DNA of 24,148 nucleotides. It comes from Parachlorella kessleri. Lineage: Eukaryota; Chlorophyta; Trebouxiophyceae; Chlorellales; Chlorellaceae. The position numbers and the translations under genes are program-made. Shown here piece by piece: positions 9,516 to 20,544 of this stretch. The notes beneath the pieces were generated by a model. That model saw only the letters and a list, made by a program, of their open reading frames with translations, was not told the DNA's origin and did not search any database. Numbering within the stretch: the first letter of the stretch is position 1; the number at the start of each line of letters is the position of its first letter. Location: NCBI GenBank assembly GCA_001598975.1, contig BBXU01000141.1, positions 1-24,148 of the forward strand. The letters are read 5' to 3'.

Positions 9516-12500
9516 TCACATCATGCTGCCCATCCTGCTGCTGCGGAGCATGCGCTTCGGCGTGGGCTGCTGGACCTTGGCCTTCTTGATGCGCTGGTGG
9601 ATGGGCCGCTCCACAAGCGAGATCTGCATGCCATTAAAAAAGGTTGTATCATCCCACACTGATAGGAGAGCCAGGAGTCTTGCAGCACCACAGAGAGCTA
9701 CTTGGCCCTTTGTCTCAAACCGTGGGCTCACCATCACTAATATGCGTTCCAGCCTGCAGCAAAGCAACTGTCCCGCGGGAGGCATGTGGCATATATGTAT
9801 GTCTATGGAGACATGGCTCAGTCGCTCGAGGCAGACTGTCATATGGACCTTGCACGCCGCACTGAGGGCTCACAGCTAATTTCCCTATTGCGCATACCTG
9901 GTCACTTGGAACACATGCTGGTCATCCCTGCCACACCGAGGCTCACCTTCTTGGTGACTGGCTCCCCACCAGCTTGGGAAGGCTGCGTGCCGTCAATCCA
10001 GAGGTTCTCCGCAGGAGGGCTGTCCTCTTGGGAGCCGCCTGCCTTGCGCTTGGGGGTTGGGCGGTAGGGGGCCTGAGATTGGGTGGCGGCGCTGCCAGGT
10101 AGGTCATGCAGGCCTCCCGCCTGGGAGTGCAGCTGCCCTGCATATAAACAAGAATACCTATCACCTATAGCCAACAGGACAGGTCACTCCTAGGGTGGGC
10201 GTTTCAAATTCACCATGAGGACATCACATTCTGGCTGCAGTTGAACTAGGCGAAGGTGCCCAACTTACCCACTGCAAGGCTGGCCAGGCGGTCTGCCATC
10301 TGTGCAGCAGCCAGCGCAGGCTGCTCTGCCTTGATGACAAGGTAGTTTTCAGGATCCCCGGTCCGCTCGAGCACGCCATCTGGAATAGTAACAGAATTAG
10401 GAGTAGCAACCTTGCCTACTGGTGCTTCATTGCCTGAGACATGAGATACAGCATGACAGCAACTGGGACAGCACCGAGCATTGCTAAAAGCATGGGTCCA
10501 TGCAAGGCCGGCAAAGCTTCTCAGCGCTGCATCTAACTCACCTGCCACCAGCCTCAGGAAGCACCCGTCCAGCTGTGATGCAGGGATGTCTGCAAAGTAG
10601 GCCATCGCATCCACCACATGCACGCTGGAGCGCTTGGTCACATAGGCTGCCACCTTCTCCAGCGAGGCAGGGTCACATGGGGTCTCTGGCTTGAGCTTCA
10701 CCGCGCTGCAGGGGGACTCCACGTCCCCTGCTTCAGCTGGCTCCGTGTACAGCTCGTCCCTGACTGCAAGCGCTGGAGCGATGTGGAAGGGATGAGTAAG
10801 CCTGGCAGTGACAGCTGCTGGTTGACCTCAGCCTCACAAGTTGCTCAGGGTACACAGACGCCAGCTCTTGTGGTACAGCAGTTGCACTGCCAGGTTGTAA
10901 CAGCTGCGCTTGCACTGACCCTATAGCATCGCAGAAAGGTGCAACGATGAATCAGCTATGCGTGTCTAGCCACCCACCCTGCACAGCCCGGTTGTCCCCA
11001 TCTGGGCTGAAGGCGCCGCCCATGCTCTCCTCCTGCGCTCAGGGAGCAAGAGTGAGTCGTGCTGTCCGTTTCATACCTTGATGCAAGGCAATGGCCTACA
11101 ATGGGATCTGTTATGACTTCTCAACAGCTAGGGGATACCTGTTGCCACCTCTGATGACTGAGGGTACATGGCACCCACCTGCTCAAAGCCTGAGAAAGCC
11201 CCTGTGTCATCTTGCCCCGCTGACACGCTGCCGCAGTCAAACTCAGGCTGCGCCCCTTCCATGGCGTCCATGGCATCCAGGACTGACTTGACATGCAGGT
11301 TGACGTCATGGAAATTGGTGTTGACTCCACCCACCAGCCTGCAAGTGGACCAGCACATAATGTGTAGGACTACCAGCCTTTGGCGTGCCATGGCTGCAGG
11401 CAAGCCCTCATGCTGGTGTTAGTCCCGTCACAAGGCAAGCTCACATGGTGAAGGGCTTGCGGCTGAAGGTGCCCACAGCCCTGTCCCCAGCGGCCTGCAC
11501 CCAAAGGAAGAGAAGGTGCCCTCATGGCCGGGGTGGTCATCTGGGCAATGCTCCCGCAACAGCCAGCTTCAGGCAACCAGACATTATTGCAACCATGCCA
11601 GCATGCTGGAAAATCTGAGTCAGCCGGCCATTGGCAGGGATACCTCAAAGAAGGGAGGCTCATAGTCCGCCGGGGTGTGATCGTAGTATGCGCACTTCAT
11701 AAACAGATAGCGCTGCAGCAGGGTCGGAAAGAGCCAGTCAGCAGGGCAGCACCAGATAGTCCAAGACGGCACTGAAGCATGCATGAGCGTGCCGCCGCCG
11801 CCGCTGCAGCAGCATAAGCAAGCAAGGAGCAGAGGAGATGCAAGAAGCATGGATACGAAAGGGGGCGCACCTCATCTGGCACTTTCTCCAGGGTCTGGCA
11901 TATGCCAACCAGCATGCGGATAAGGCGGATGACCTGGTTCTTCACAGAAGTGACAGTCTGCTGGCTGCCCACCTGCATGCAATCACTACTAAGTTCAGCA
12001 ACGAGAATCTCCAAGCCTGTTAATCCTGCACCAGCATGGTGCACCCGCAACTGCGCTGCAATGGAGTCATCCTCACCACTTTGTCCTCTTCTGACAAGTT
12101 CTTGCCGTTGACGCCCAGTTTCATCCCAACGCCACCCTTCTCATCGAAGCTGAAGGAGAACACGTACTGCGAGGGCACGTTGCACGAGTGTTGAAGGCAA
12201 GTGGTTGCGGTGCAGGAGTCTTCCTGAACACCACATCGCATGCATGCAGACATCGCAATTGAGAAAGCGCTATGTTGCTTCTCCAGCACACCTCTTCAAG
12301 CAGATGGCGCGCCTCAGCATCAGTAGAGAAGCCAAAGTACAGCTTTTTGAGGTATTTCCGTCGGATGGCATCCACTACTCCTGCACGCACCAACTCTTGC
12401 AGCATTGGCAAAGCCATGGTGGAGCAGGTCTGCAGGCTCTACAGAGAAGTGGTTACTCCGACTGTCCGCCTGCACCCACCTCCCTCTACCCAGTCGATCA

Positions 12501-13346
12501 GGGTCCTGGCCTCACCATTCTCTTGGCGCAGCAGCATCTTGATGTGCATACCTGCAGTGAAGCCACTTATACATTAAGGATTATACTGGGAGGCCAATGG
12601 TATGGAAACAAGCTTCCTACTTCGCGCCCGTCCCTCCGATTGAAGCCACTCACCGTCCAGGTTTTGCATGTCCACACCTGTGCGCGCACAGGCACCCATG
12701 TCAGTTGGTTATGTGTACCAGTTGTCTTTGTAGCTCTAGGCTTGAATAGCAAAAGATATGGGCATGAATGAACAAGAGCATTGGCATGACAGCACAGTGT
12801 TTGGAAGGCAGCAGCTCGTGACTTACCTTTGAAGCAGTTATCAGGGAAGATCCCGCGCAGGTAAGACACATGATAGACGCTCTGTGGGCAAGGAGAAAAC
12901 CGCTGCTACAGTCGGAGGATTGCAGTAAGGCAGCATTATCGCGCTGAGCAACTTGTGGCATGCGATACAGCAGCGGACAAGCACTCGCTCGCCCGCAAAC
13001 CTGCCAGACTCACCACTCTGAGCAGGCACTTTACCAGCTCCAAGGACTCCTGTGCCGTTATTTCTACCTGCCTTTGGGCTTGGGCCTGGGCCTGGACGGC
13101 CTGCTTGCGAGCCTGCAGGGCGTCAGAAGAGCGAGCTTGCGAGCAAGGAGCTGGCAGGCCGAGCTCGAGGTTCTCAGAGGGGCAAGCAGCTGGAAGTTTT
13201 GGTCCACGCTTCTCACCAAACGCACCATGCCTAGCAGGGTACGGCTGGGCTCCTCCTATTTCCTCGACTTTTAATAGTGGGGAGCAATGAGGGCCAAGAA
13301 GCTCTCCTTCATTCAAAGAAGGTGTGGCGGGAACTCTCCGTGTCAT
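9516..13346 (-). CDS. HOP1: HORMA-domain meiotic chromosome axis protein (HOP1/ASY1/HORMAD family)
   Basis: HOP1/ASY1 proteins bind meiotic chromosome axes and promote double-strand breaks and homologue synapsis. Exons on the minus strand: 13346-13014, 12881-12827, 12677-12654, 12551-12480, 12380-12292, 12166-12077, 11972-11871, 11712-11644, 11494-11445, 11338-11179, 11032-10978, 10763-10542, 10379-10269, 10137-9947 and 9623-9516. All phases agree, giving 576 residues. The HORMA domain spans residues about 93-315: TAQESLELVKCLLRV, YHVSYLRGIFPDNCFKG, LIDWVEGGVVDAIRRKYLKK, YVFSFSFDEKGG, KMLVGICQTLEK-like helices, YYDHTPADYEPPFFE, and VNTNFHDVNLHVKSVLD. Residues about 385-470 (VAAYVTKRSSVHVVDAMAYF onward) resemble a winged-helix chromatin-reading region. 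The tail is basic, with PTPKRKAG and PTPKRMLRSSR. No Cys-rich zinc finger is seen. The start is the least certain part: the first 90 residues are low in complexity and the true ATG could differ. Confidence 0.88.
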
Positions 13347-13546
13347 GCATGAAGTGGACGCAGGAATGAAGAGCTTGGATAGCGATCCTCATACAAGCTG
13401 CTTGCTCGAGATTGGTTCCATTTCTGTGCCAGTGACATGCTTGCAGCCTACAGCTGTAGCTATAGCCGGTATCAGATGGCCGTCATGGCATGGCCATCAT
13501 GCATGATGGTGGATGATGCTCTCTTCAACCCAGCAAGGGCCAGCAG
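13347..13546. promoter_or_regulatory. Upstream region of the HORMA gene, possibly shared with a plus-strand gene
   Basis: This 200 bp stretch lies upstream of the HORMA start codon and before the first coding-like block of the tentative plus-strand gene. It may hold a bidirectional promoter or the first exon of that gene. Several in-frame ATGs occur (13437, 13476, 13503) but none is clearly a start. No known element was recognised. Confidence 0.35.
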
Positions 13547-14471
13547 GTTCCAGGTGTGTATGCGTGCCTGGCTGCCCTCATGCAGTCCCTGTTACTTGAT
13601 TACCTGCACCTGCATACCCTCAAGGCTGCATGCAAGTGCCATGTACAAGACTTTCCTCAACTTTCCATCTGGCCATGGCATGCAACCAAGACCGCCGCCT
13701 TATCCCACACCCCTGGCTGGTGTCCTGAGGGGATTTCCCAAGTCTCCAGTCAAGGCAGTCTGCGGCTGTGCGCTTGAGGCCTGGACGTATTTATACATTT
13801 ATTTCCTTGAACTTGTGGAGGATGATATGAGATGCCCTTTGCTGCAAGACATGAACAACCTGCCAGACAAAAGTGGTATGCTCAGATTTTGAGTTGGGCC
13901 TGGCGGGGGGGAGGAGCAAGCTGTGCTGGCTGAGCGTAGGGTGCCAATGAGCAGCTGAGGTTTGAGGCATGGAAGCCTGTTGAGGCCCAGAGCTTCTGGG
14001 ATGAAGGCGCGCAGCAAGGTACTAGTACGCTGCACTCTGACCATACTGGCATGGGAGCAACAGGGCAGTACTTAAGGTGGCTTAGCAAGGCGTGAGAATG
14101 CCCCAGCACCTGTCGGGAGCGCCTGGCGCAGAGGCCGATTCCTCCTGATCTCACTGCATCATTGCAAGATCAGAAGCCTCAGGTGGCTCCTGTGGCCTCA
14201 GGACTGTTGAGACATATGCTAAGAGCCACTTGCTTAACGAGCTCGAAAGCTTCCCACCTGGCATTGGTTGGGAGGACCTCAGGTGCTAGCAGCAGTGATC
14301 CCCTCGCAGAAGATCTTGTCAGGGAAGCATATTAGAGCGCTAAGCGTCGTGGGACCGTGATCGCCAGGCCCAAAGGGCTGACAGCCCCACCCATGCCCTC
14401 CACAGTTGTCCGAGGCTCGCAGCAAGCGCCGGCGCGCAGAGGCGCAAGTGGAATATTGTTTCAACCCTTAA
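13547..14471 (+). CDS. Tentative unidentified small gene, several exons, 5' end unresolved
   Basis: I do not recognise the family. Coding-like blocks on the plus strand are: 13547-13642 (VYACLAALMQSLLLDYLHL, a LisH-like amphipathic helix), 13779-13875 (FLELVEDDMRCPLLQDMNN), 13940-14018 (EQLRFEAWKPVEAQSFWDEG) and 14132-14182 (RPIPPDLTASLQDQKPQ). The last two are 14283-14348 (VLAAVIPSQKILSGKHIRAL) and 14406-14471 (LSEARSKRRRAEAQVEYCF, then TAA). The last three join cleanly in phase 0 with introns of 100 and 57 bp, the second with a CTGAC branch-like site and CCTCCACAG acceptor. The second and third blocks do not join in phase, so a missing exon, an assembly error or decay is possible. The basic SKRRRAEA tail could be a nuclear signal. 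It lies head-to-head with the HORMA gene and just upstream of the LEA-like gene. Confidence 0.35.
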
Positions 14472-14680
14472 CTCAGCACAACCTTTATGTATGTTTTTGT
14501 CAACCACTTTCCAAGGAGCCCGAATGCGCAGGCAGTGGTCGCCTGGCGGGTGTCTGTTTCACCACTTCTATCCCGCTTCCAATGGCTGATGGGCCTCGGA
14601 CTGGGCCCCCCCACTGTCGGCAACCCGAAACAGTGTAAGAGTCGGTTTCACTACACGCCTTCGACGGACTGGTCGACACG

Positions 14681-16599
14681 ATGCTGCGCATGACTGCAGC
14701 ATCCTTCCGGAGGCTGCAAGTTCTCAGGCAGACCCCTGGTATCAGACTGGCCAGCAGCCAGGTAGGGGCCGTAGCCTAGGAGCCCATAGGTGGGATAGAA
14801 CGGAGGTGATCAGCTGCCAACGGGGAGAAACAATAAGAAAGAGGTGTTCATCACCAACTGTGTCATTGCTGAAGGGGAAGAGCGGATATGAAGATATCCA
14901 AGACCCCAACGTGACTCAGCACTCCAAGTACAGGAACCAGGAGAGGCATGTGCCTTCAGAAGCGGAGGTGGGGTCAGAGAAGGAGGTCAAGATGGGAGTA
15001 AACATGCCGTCCAGCGCGGGGCAGTTGGCAGAGGAGCTTAAGTCGGTAAGTAAGGGTTGCCAGGCAGCGCAAGCGTGGGAGAAGAGGAGAAGCGCAGAGG
15101 GTATGGGCACTTGCGTTGCTCAGCTGGCTCTCCAGTACAACAGGTCCCTGGGTTGTTTTACACCTAAGTCCCTGCCAAGACATTCTATTGGGTCCACCCT
15201 GGGTGACTTGATGCGCAGCTTGTGGCGGCCTAGTTGCATGCTTCTTGCTGCCATGTCTTGTGCATGGTTCAACCCCTACACACGACAACCGTTGCCCGCA
15301 GACCACATTTCCCCATGTTCTCACGGTTCCGCGTTTTTTTCGCAAGTTGCATTTGTGCAGGCTGGACAGGGTCTGGCCCAATCTGTGTCTGCCGGCGTCA
15401 GCGCAGTAGCCAACAAGGGCAAGGATGTTGTACAAGATGCCAAGCGCAGCGTGGGCATGGAGACTAGCAAGAAAGCGATGTCCCTGGAGGACATGGGGGG
15501 TGCTGGCAAGATGGAATATGCCCCGGCAGGCGTCACCGATAACACGTGAGGCGTGGGATTTGGCTGTTTTTTTGTGTTATTAAGGGTGGCAGGTAGTAGG
15601 AACAGAAAGGAGATAGGATTGGGTTGTAGAGGCGCAACAGCACTAGCGAGTCGAATGCAGTGCTGGCTTGCTCTTGGGAAGAGCACTACATAAGCAGCAT
15701 GGGAGGCAGGATTACTGGGTTTGACAAGAGCTAGGGTGGTTTGTGAGCTATTCTGCCTTGAGGGAAAGGATGGCCGTTCGTCCTGTGCCAAGGCGGGAGA
15801 CGTGTCAGTGCAAGGGTAATTGTAACTATTTGAGAAGTATGTGAAAAAGTAGAACTGCGGATGCCAAGCAATGCCCAAAACTGCCCTGAACGAGCTAAAC
15901 TGTACCAACTAGTGTGAAGGTGGTGGCGAGATTTTGGTATTGCAAGGGCTGTATTGTGCAGGACCTTACAGGCACCATGGCAGTGTTAGTGTAGTGACTA
16001 CTGGGTACACAGCCTTGTCTTGGACAAAAATGCTCAGTTGACCATTTACCCGGGTGCAGGGGCCCGGAGGGCCACCCGCGCGAGAAGTATGATGAATTGA
16101 AGGCCAGCGAGGTAGGTAGCTGCAGCGCGGTTCAAGTTTCGCCGTGTTCCTGTTGTGCAGCCATTACCACTGTTGCCTCGTTATCAGTCTCTTTTTTGCC
16201 ATCCTGCCAGTTTCGGGCACTGCCGGCGTGAAGACGGAAGGGACCCCTATCAGATCCCAGGGTCATCTGCCTTGCTGCAAATCTCACTGGACCGATTACA
16301 GCTGCAGCACACCTGGCCTAGTGCAGGGTGCCCACCGGTGCTCCTCTGCCCCCATGCAGGCAGCGCACTTCCCCGAGGGTGAGCGCAGTGTCACCGAGCA
16401 GTGGCGGGCTGCAGGCAGCTACCAGAACAGCCCGGAGGCTGCCGCCAAAGTGGCTGCTAGCCCCGAGCAGCAGCGTGCGGCCAACGAGGAGATTCGGCGC
16501 GATATGCGGAAGGAGGGTGCGGGGGGGTCAAGTGCGCTGGATGAGTCACGGGAGGATGCCAGCGGACTGAGCGACAACCTGCACAACCGCGGGCCTTGA
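14681..16599 (+). CDS. LEA-like small hydrophilic protein with mitochondrial-type presequence
   Basis: Probably a late-embryogenesis-abundant-like stress protein; the exact family is uncertain. Exons: 14681-14761, about 14920-15045, 15361-15545, 16060-16111 and 16360-16599, giving about 227 residues. Exon 1 encodes MLRMTAASFRRLQVLRQT and onward, an Arg-rich amphipathic presequence with no acidic residue, typical of mitochondrial import. The rest is hydrophilic, rich in Ala, Glu, Lys, Ser and Gly and lacks membrane segments: SVSAGVSAVANKGKDVVQDA, EKYDELKASE, RAAGSYQNSPEAAAKVAASP, ALDESREDASGLSDNLHNRG. The acceptor of exon 2 is ambiguous; 14891, 14920 and 14935 all keep phase. The splice at 15545 removes an in-frame TGA at 15547, so a shorter protein ending there is an alternative. 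Phase-perfect downstream exons of the same composition favour the long form. It lies downstream of the tentative gene and convergent with the transporter. Confidence 0.6.
15546..16059 (+). other. Long intron (or 3' UTR) of the LEA-like gene
   Basis: This 514 bp stretch is bounded by the donor ACAC/GTGAGG and the acceptor GGGTGCAG. It begins one base before an in-frame TGA, so it could instead be the 3' UTR of a shorter transcript, giving two protein forms by retention or splicing. No coding block is seen on the plus strand. The long minus-strand open frame across it shows no family resemblance. Confidence 0.5.
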
Positions 16600-17598
16600 G
16601 GAGATGCCTAGGTGGGCGCCCCTGCGTGTCATCTGTCCCAGGGGCGGTCAGCCTGGGAAACCCTACATGGGGGGCGACTTTTCCTGAACCAGTATTTCGG
16701 CCCTTGTTAGGCACTTTTGCCGGGATGGTACTGTGCTTGTGGTCTTGGGCTTGGTAAGACAGGCGCCTTGAAATATAGCACTCCTGCTTGTCTAGCTCCC
16801 AGCGAAACAGAGTGGATGTGGTTGCTGGCCTTCTCAAGGCAGGCTCATGTGTAGACTTTGCCTCCATGGGTGGCTTTTTGTTTCTGGCTGTATCCTAGCT
16901 GCTGCTCACCACCGAACTCAGCTGCTTATATTGCCTGTTACATGCTGCATTTGTGTTTAGCTCTTCTGCTCATGCTTTCCTGCTGCCAGCCCCATACTTG
17001 CGTTTTTCCATGCCAACCTTGGTAGCTTGCTATGGGGCTGGTCCCATCCAGTGTCACCCAGATCATCTAGGATCTAGAGTCGGCAACCAAACAGTGCTTT
17101 ACCTGCTGTTAAATAGTTAGACAGACTTCAGAAGCAAGGCATGAGTTAGGTACGCCATCCACGAGACAGAGGACTAGAGCTGGGCAAACCCAAAAAACAT
17201 CAGTGATTGTAAGATAGCAAAACCCAACACCAGGATTCAACCAGCATCGGACAGGTGGATGCCATTCAAAAGTCTTGAGCCCTCGGCACTGGCCCCTAAC
17301 CCACTCCTTGGTAGCCAGCTTGCTGCTTTTTGAGTCACAAGTGTGCTGTCGCTTTCATGCAAGGGCCCTTCGTGATCAAGGGATGAAAGCCTCGGCAGCT
17401 CAACTGCTCTCCTGTCGTCCTCTTCTTCAGCCCCGGCTTCCAGGTAGCCCCTGCAACAACAGCCTAGAATGCTTGACCAGGAAGAAGTGGCCTAGCATGC
17501 AAGGCAGTCAGTCCGCCACCCCGCACTCCTCCCCAGGCAGCGAGCTGACGCGCACCGTCCCAGCTATCACAGTTGTCGCTTCAAGCAGGCAGGCACCC
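16600..17598. other. Convergent intergenic region between LEA-like and CAT genes
   Basis: About 1 kb holds the 3' ends of the LEA-like gene (plus) and the transporter (minus). A plus-strand TGTAA lies at 17208-17212 and a minus-strand TGTAA at 16942-16938; if used, the two 3' UTRs overlap by about 270 nt. An unexplained 39-residue open stretch on the minus strand (17627-17508) lies here and partly in the transporter's 3' end. No recognised gene otherwise. Confidence 0.5.
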
Positions 17599-20544
17599 TC
17601 AAAGTATTGGTTGATGCCCCGTGATCCACCTGCCTAAGAAAGCCGTGCCTAAGAAGGCACACCAGCACTGATGGCCAGTTCTTGAATGCCTTCACATACT
17701 GAAGGTGCAACAAGAGATTCAGCTCCAACTCTCCCTCGTCCGCACCTGGTTTGCTCGTCTAGCTCGCGCTCCTCGGCAGCATGGATGCCATAGAAGGCAT
17801 AGAGGAGCAGCCCCAGCACCATCCACACAACGAACCGCACGTAGGCCGGCCAGCCCAGGCTGCCAATCAGGTGGACAGTAAACAACACCCCAAGGGCTGG
17901 GCTGAAGGGGAAGCATGGCATCTTAAAGCCGCTGGGCTGGTAGGCGATAGGGAGGCGGTAGCAGGAGAGCGTGGCTGCCAGCCAGCCAAGCAGGCATAGC
18001 GCGACAAGTGGCCAGGGCGCCGAGAAAGTGAAGCCCAAGCTGAAAGCTGCAGGCAGGGATGCGCGGGTCAGTGGATGTTTGTATAAGCCGACTCCCTAGG
18101 CTACAAGCTTCACGGGCTGTGGGGAAGACACACCAAGCGGCAGCCAAGCACCACGGCAGTTCCCCACCCAGCCTGTTCAAAAACGAGGCATGGCTTACCT
18201 GCAGAGAATGCAACGATAGCCGCTATCCGCCACAGGATGTTGGCAGCGTAAGGGCTGCCTGGCTGGTGGTACCGCCGGAAGAGCACCCCGCTGCACACCA
18301 TGGCGAACACGTAAAGTGTACCAATAGATACAAGCTCCGCCAGTACATCGATATTCAGCAGAAGCGCCAGCCCACCTACAGGCACGGCAGCAGTTAGTCA
18401 CTGCTTGAGGGAGCGTACAACTACGCACTTCCTTCCATGCGGTGCCTTTAGATGCTGAGATCATGCCTTCACTAGTCGCACTGTCATACGTCGCAAGGCG
18501 GCAAACTACCCAGAGGAGCACTGCCGGCCGTTGCGACCTGCCTGCGCACGCTGCAGTCAGCGCAGTTGCCTTCACAGGCGTGCCCGTCTGCTTGCTCACG
18601 CGGGCCAGCCAGCGAGGCAGGAGGTGCTGACGTCCCAGCACCACATACAGCCGCGCCTGGCTCAAGAGGCCCGTCGTGGTGCTGGTCACAATTCCTGCAG
18701 GCACGGTGGCGCTCCTCAAAGACCTCCAGGGGACACTCCACAAGATAAACAGCAGCTTGAAGGGTGCCCACCCGTCCCTAGCAATGGCAAGTGCCGGCCG
18801 CCTTGATTGCCATAGCCTGTGCAGAAAAGTCGCAGACATATAAAGACCCACCGAAGGATTCCAGCTGCGGCTGTGCCACGCACTTGCATCCATAATACAC
18901 ACCAGTGCCGGGCAACTCACCGAGTAGAGCCCCAACAGAGACCAGCTTGGCCGCCCACACCATGCCATGTTGCAGGAAGGCCGCCGAGAACGGGGCGTGC
19001 ACATTGATTTGGGAGTAGGGGACCATGAAGACAATGGCTGTACTCATGAGGACATAGAGTACAGTTGCGATAGTAAGTGCTGATACAATGCTGATTGGTA
19101 AGTCTCGGCTGGGGTTGTGGGCCTGCACGTCAAGTCCTGCAGTGGTTCTACGTAGGTGGGTAGTGGTGGGTGCCTTGCGCTGCTGTCCCAGCACGCAGCA
19201 CACTTGCAACGAGCCCAGTGATCTGTACCGGCACTGCCGTTATACTGTAGTTGATGTCTCAAAATATACAAAGAGTGCAGTGACAGCTTGATGACCCACC
19301 TCCTCAGCCGCATTCGCGACATAGTCAAACCCGACAAAGGCGAAAAAGACCATGCTTGCCGCTGAAAAGACGCCCCGCACGCCGTAAGGCAGGAAGGGGC
19401 TTAGGTTGTCTTTGCTGCCTTGAGGGAAGCCCACACACAGCACGAAGATGATGCAAACAATGTTAGACATAGATACACCTGCAGTGCAGCACATGCAATG
19501 TTGCACGTCCTGTGCATATAAACAAGGATTGCTGACCATCTGGCGTGAATGGGGAGCTTTCTTCCGCTCCAACACTTCCAAGGATCAATCAAGCTTGCTC
19601 ACAGCCCCTCAACACACCAGCCTCCTCTTGCTGTCCTTGCTTACTCATGTTAAAGGTCGCGCTCAGCTTGGTGCCGGCTGCCAACAGCGCGCTGAGCAGG
19701 CAGATGAGAGCCAGCGCCACAAAATCCAGCTGGAAAGGGCCAGCAGGTATGCGAAGCTCTGTGGGGTCGTAGCCTAGTAGTGTTGCCAAGTAGGAGGCAA
19801 ATCCCCGGGCCACCGCTGCCGATGAGAGCGTGGTTTCCAGGATCATGTTCCAGGCGGTTGTCCAGGCCGCTAGCTCACCAAATGTGATCGACACGCTGCA
19901 GAGCAGCAACCTTCGTGAGCTTTACAAGTACAGCATCGTGGTGCGCCAAGCACATGTCACTGCTGGGGCGACACTGCAGTCACGTGCAAGGTGCTGGCAG
20001 CAATGTGTACACGGGACTTACTAGTTGAAGGCGCCACCGGCGACGGGGACGTCACAGGCAAACTCTGAGTACGCAAACGCTGACAGCAGCGCTGCCAAGG
20101 CAGCCACCGCATAAGACACAACAACGGCAGGCCTGCGGCAAGGCACACATTGGCTGAGCAAGGAGGTGCTGCACGGCAGCCGTATGACGAGAGTTGAGGC
20201 AGGAGAAATGCTGTGGCGCACATAGCGGACCAGTTGCGGACCTACCCTGCACTCTCGTTGGCTGCGACTCCGCTGAGCACAAAGACCCCTGGACCCACCA
20301 GGTATTGCTTTCAGCCTTTCCATCAAGCCACCGGGAGGGTGGACGTGCCACTACGCTTTGCACAGTACTCGCAGCCCATACCTGCGCCTATGATGCTTCC
20401 TGTGCCCAAGAAGGTGAGGTCCGCTAGCCCCAGGCACTTTTGGAGGTCCCCAGCGTCTGTTGCCCGCCTGAGCTGCTCAGCCGGGCTACTGACACTGAAG
20501 GCCCTCTTCCCCAGCCGCTCCCTGGTCAGCTGTAGGGAAGGCAT
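17599..20544 (-). CDS. Cationic amino acid transporter (SLC7/CAT type, APC superfamily)
   Basis: A membrane permease for amino acids, probably basic ones as in plant CATs. Exons on the minus strand: 20544-20382, 20288-20246, 20132-20022, 19895-19645, 19478-19300, 19122-18921, 18694-18542, 18375-18199, then 18046 onward. The N-terminus ends in KCLGLADLTFLGTGSIIGAG/VFVLSG, the APC signature of helix 1. Later blocks are VAGGAFNYVSITFGELAAW, MVFFAFVGFDYVANAAEE, NPSRDLPISIV, TTGLLSQARLYVVLGRQHLL and LAELVSIGTLYVFAM. About 12 or more hydrophobic helices run to LLLYAFYGIHAAEERELDEQ. The 3' end has two readings: a last intron 17745-17630 joined to exon 17629-17599 (ending WITGHQPIL), or read-through to the TAG at 17649 (558 residues). 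The intron between exons 7 and 8 uses a GC donor. It is divergent from the Toc75-like gene. Confidence 0.9.
18376..18541 (-). other. GC-AG intron in the CAT gene
   Basis: On the minus strand the donor reads GCAG/GCAGGT and the acceptor CCTGTAG. Only this GC donor joins exon 7 to exon 8 in frame and restores the family's continuous TALTAACAGGLALLL stretch. The nearby GT five bases on leaves the wrong phase for the next exon. The donor is less canonical than GCAAGT. Confidence 0.55.

Noticed and set aside
11791..11818. GCC/GCA triplet repeat
   Set aside because: A short simple repeat within a HORMA gene intron; not coding and not long enough to list as a separate feature.
12399..12460. Extra HORMA coding sequence starting MALPMLQELV
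   Set aside because: Including it breaks phase with the previous exon. Starting the exon at 12380 gives WVEGGVVDAI, which matches the family without insertion.
13554..13585. A 32 bp intron after DDALFNPARASRFQ
   Set aside because: Too short for a spliceosomal intron here; reading the downstream frame from an acceptor at 13546 explains the sequence better.
14203..14282. Coding-like stretch (TYAKSHLLNELESFPPGIGW) in the tentative gene
   Set aside because: To join it to the next block would require an intron of about 27 bp and the phase does not fit. The 100 bp intron 14183-14282 that removes it gives a clean phase 0 join, so I treat it as intronic, with some doubt.
15321..15908. 195-residue open frame on the minus strand
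   Set aside because: Overlaps exon 3 and the long intron of the LEA-like gene in antisense. No domain or signal could be recognised.
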